A stretch of 33,133 nt of DNA from Deltaproteobacteria bacterium (GTDB lineage Bacteria > Desulfobacterota > QYQD01), in assembly GCA_007280345.1 (NCBI GenBank), contig QYQD01000164.1:1-33133 (forward strand), written 5' to 3'. The notes beneath the pieces were generated by a model. It did not search any database, was not told where the DNA came from, and saw only the letters and a program-made list of their open reading frames with translations. A program made the position numbers and the translations under genes. Positions 33,130-33,133 of this stretch are shown here, one piece after another. Within the stretch, counting starts at the first letter, position 1. Each line of letters begins with the position of its first letter.

Positions 33130-33133
33130 TGGT

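Noticed and set aside
1-33133. CRISPR arrays, tRNA or rRNA genes
   Set aside because: No regularly spaced repeats and no tRNA/rRNA-like segments noticed by eye; tRNAscan/CRISPR software was not available.

Overview
The window looks like a contiguous piece of a tailed (pro)phage genome, with essentially all genes on the minus strand. Reading in the direction of transcription (high to low coordinates), it holds: small early genes with a DUF3150-like gene, DUF488, an IS1595-type transposase and a C5-methyltransferase; an RDF-like protein; a Cas4/RecB-like nuclease flanked by two paralogous HNH endonucleases; a Rad50-like ATPase; terminase; portal; minor head protein; protease/scaffold; decoration and major capsid genes; and then a diversity-generating retroelement (DGR). 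The DGR is complete: C-type-lectin-like target with VR, Avd, TR and RT. TR and VR align over ~114 bp without gaps, and 17 of the 19 mismatches fall at TR adenines. The DGR runs directly, through overlapping start/stop codons, into an unusual cargo operon: an unknown 145 aa protein, a 42 aa alcohol-dehydrogenase-like fragment, a radical SAM protein, a methyltransferase, a sulfotransferase, a three-domain glycosyltransferase, an APS-kinase-like protein and a second sulfotransferase. This DGR plus glycan sulfation/glycosylation cassette is the best candidate for an undescribed system. Other candidates: an in-frame UGA at the position of a conserved Cys in the minor head gene, a -1 frameshift heptamer (A AAA AAC) in the DUF3150-like gene, nested scaffold starts inside the protease gene, and repeated 5'-leader RNA elements. 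All calls come from reading the sequence and supplied translations by eye; no database search, folding or alignment program was run.
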